From: Microbacteriaceae bacterium UBA1487
GTDB taxonomy: Bacteria > Actinomycetota > Actinomycetes > Actinomycetales > Microbacteriaceae
Direction: 5' to 3'
Length of the DNA stretch: 5,749 nt
Assembly: GCA_002325245.1 (NCBI GenBank)
Contig: DCRR01000002.1
Location: 30,297-36,045 of the forward strand
The translations under genes were made by a program, and so were the position numbers. The notes beneath the pieces are model-generated. The model did not search any database. It saw only the letters and a program-made list of their open reading frames with translations, and was not told the origin of the DNA. Shown here one piece after another: positions 5,696 to 5,749 of this stretch (position 1 is the stretch's first letter; every line of letters starts with the position of its first letter).

Positions 5696-5749
5696 TCAGG
5701 AGCCGTTCGGGGCGGCGTCGGAGCTGCCTGCGCCGGAGCTGCCTGCGTC
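5696..5749 (-). CDS. C-terminal tail of a convergent gene, product unknown
   Basis: On the minus strand, a frame open from the right window edge reads DAGSSGAGSSDAAPNGS and ends at TGA (plus-strand 5696-5698), only 4 nt past the stop of the DarT-like gene. The Ser/Gly/Ala-rich composition is typical of a disordered protein tail. The stop placed just beyond the neighbour's stop is typical of tightly packed convergent genes. Only 17 codons are visible, so the product cannot be named, and the frame could be chance in GC-rich DNA. Confidence 0.45.
   Translation of the reverse strand, partial: DAGSSGAGSSDAAPNGS
5719..5747. repeat. 15-bp-period tandem repeat in the convergent tail
   Basis: CGGAGCTGCCTGCG occurs at 5719-5732 and 5734-5747, a period of 15 bp (five codons). 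Read on the minus strand in the frame of the convergent gene it gives a repeated GAGSS-type pentapeptide (DAGSS, GAGSS). The array may continue past the right edge. Confidence 0.65.

Overview
The window is very GC-rich. Its Asp, Ala, Arg and Gly codons are almost all GC-ending, it uses GTG as well as ATG starts, and one gene appears to have a leaderless promoter. Together with the protein families present, this points to a high-GC actinobacterium. Microbacteriaceae is my best guess from general resemblance; no marker gene in the window proves it.

Layout: (1) Positions 1-971, minus strand, hold most of sbcD, the metallophosphoesterase (Mre11-like) subunit of the SbcCD DNA-end nuclease; its C-terminus runs off the left edge. 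(2) Positions 972-1137 are a divergent intergenic region. It holds a 2 x 12-bp G-rich tandem repeat with a four-run G-quadruplex pattern, a perfect 9-bp-arm inverted repeat, and a TANNNT -10 box placed so that transcription would begin at a GTG start codon. (3) Positions 1138-4695, plus strand, encode a 1185-residue three-part enzyme: RecB/Cas4-like PD-(D/E)xK nuclease (TM0106 family), RNase H-like DEDDy exonuclease domain, and Upf1/Dna2-like SF1 helicase. (4) Positions 4696-4821 are a short spacer with a candidate promoter and ribosome binding site. (5) Positions 4822-5691, plus strand, encode a 289-residue DarT-like (DUF4433) ADP-ribosyltransferase with an N-terminal CxH...CxxC motif that looks like a small zinc-binding knuckle. 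(6) Positions 5696-5749, minus strand, look like the last 17 codons of a convergent gene with a Ser/Gly/Ala-rich tail.

Functionally the window groups three enzymes that act on DNA: an end-processing nuclease subunit, a nuclease-helicase fusion, and a relative of the ssDNA thymidine ADP-ribosyltransferase toxin DarT. They are not one operon. sbcD is divergent, and the DarT-like gene has its own candidate promoter 126 nt behind the nuclease-helicase. No DarG macrodomain antitoxin is present, so the DarT-like protein is unpartnered here. It also departs from the DarT pattern at one conserved block while keeping the catalytic-glutamate region. This orphan gene beside a nuclease-helicase is the most interesting part of the window. 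Whether it is a defence system, a housekeeping DNA-modification enzyme or a chance neighbour cannot be settled from this sequence. No tRNA, rRNA, CRISPR array or insertion sequence was seen.
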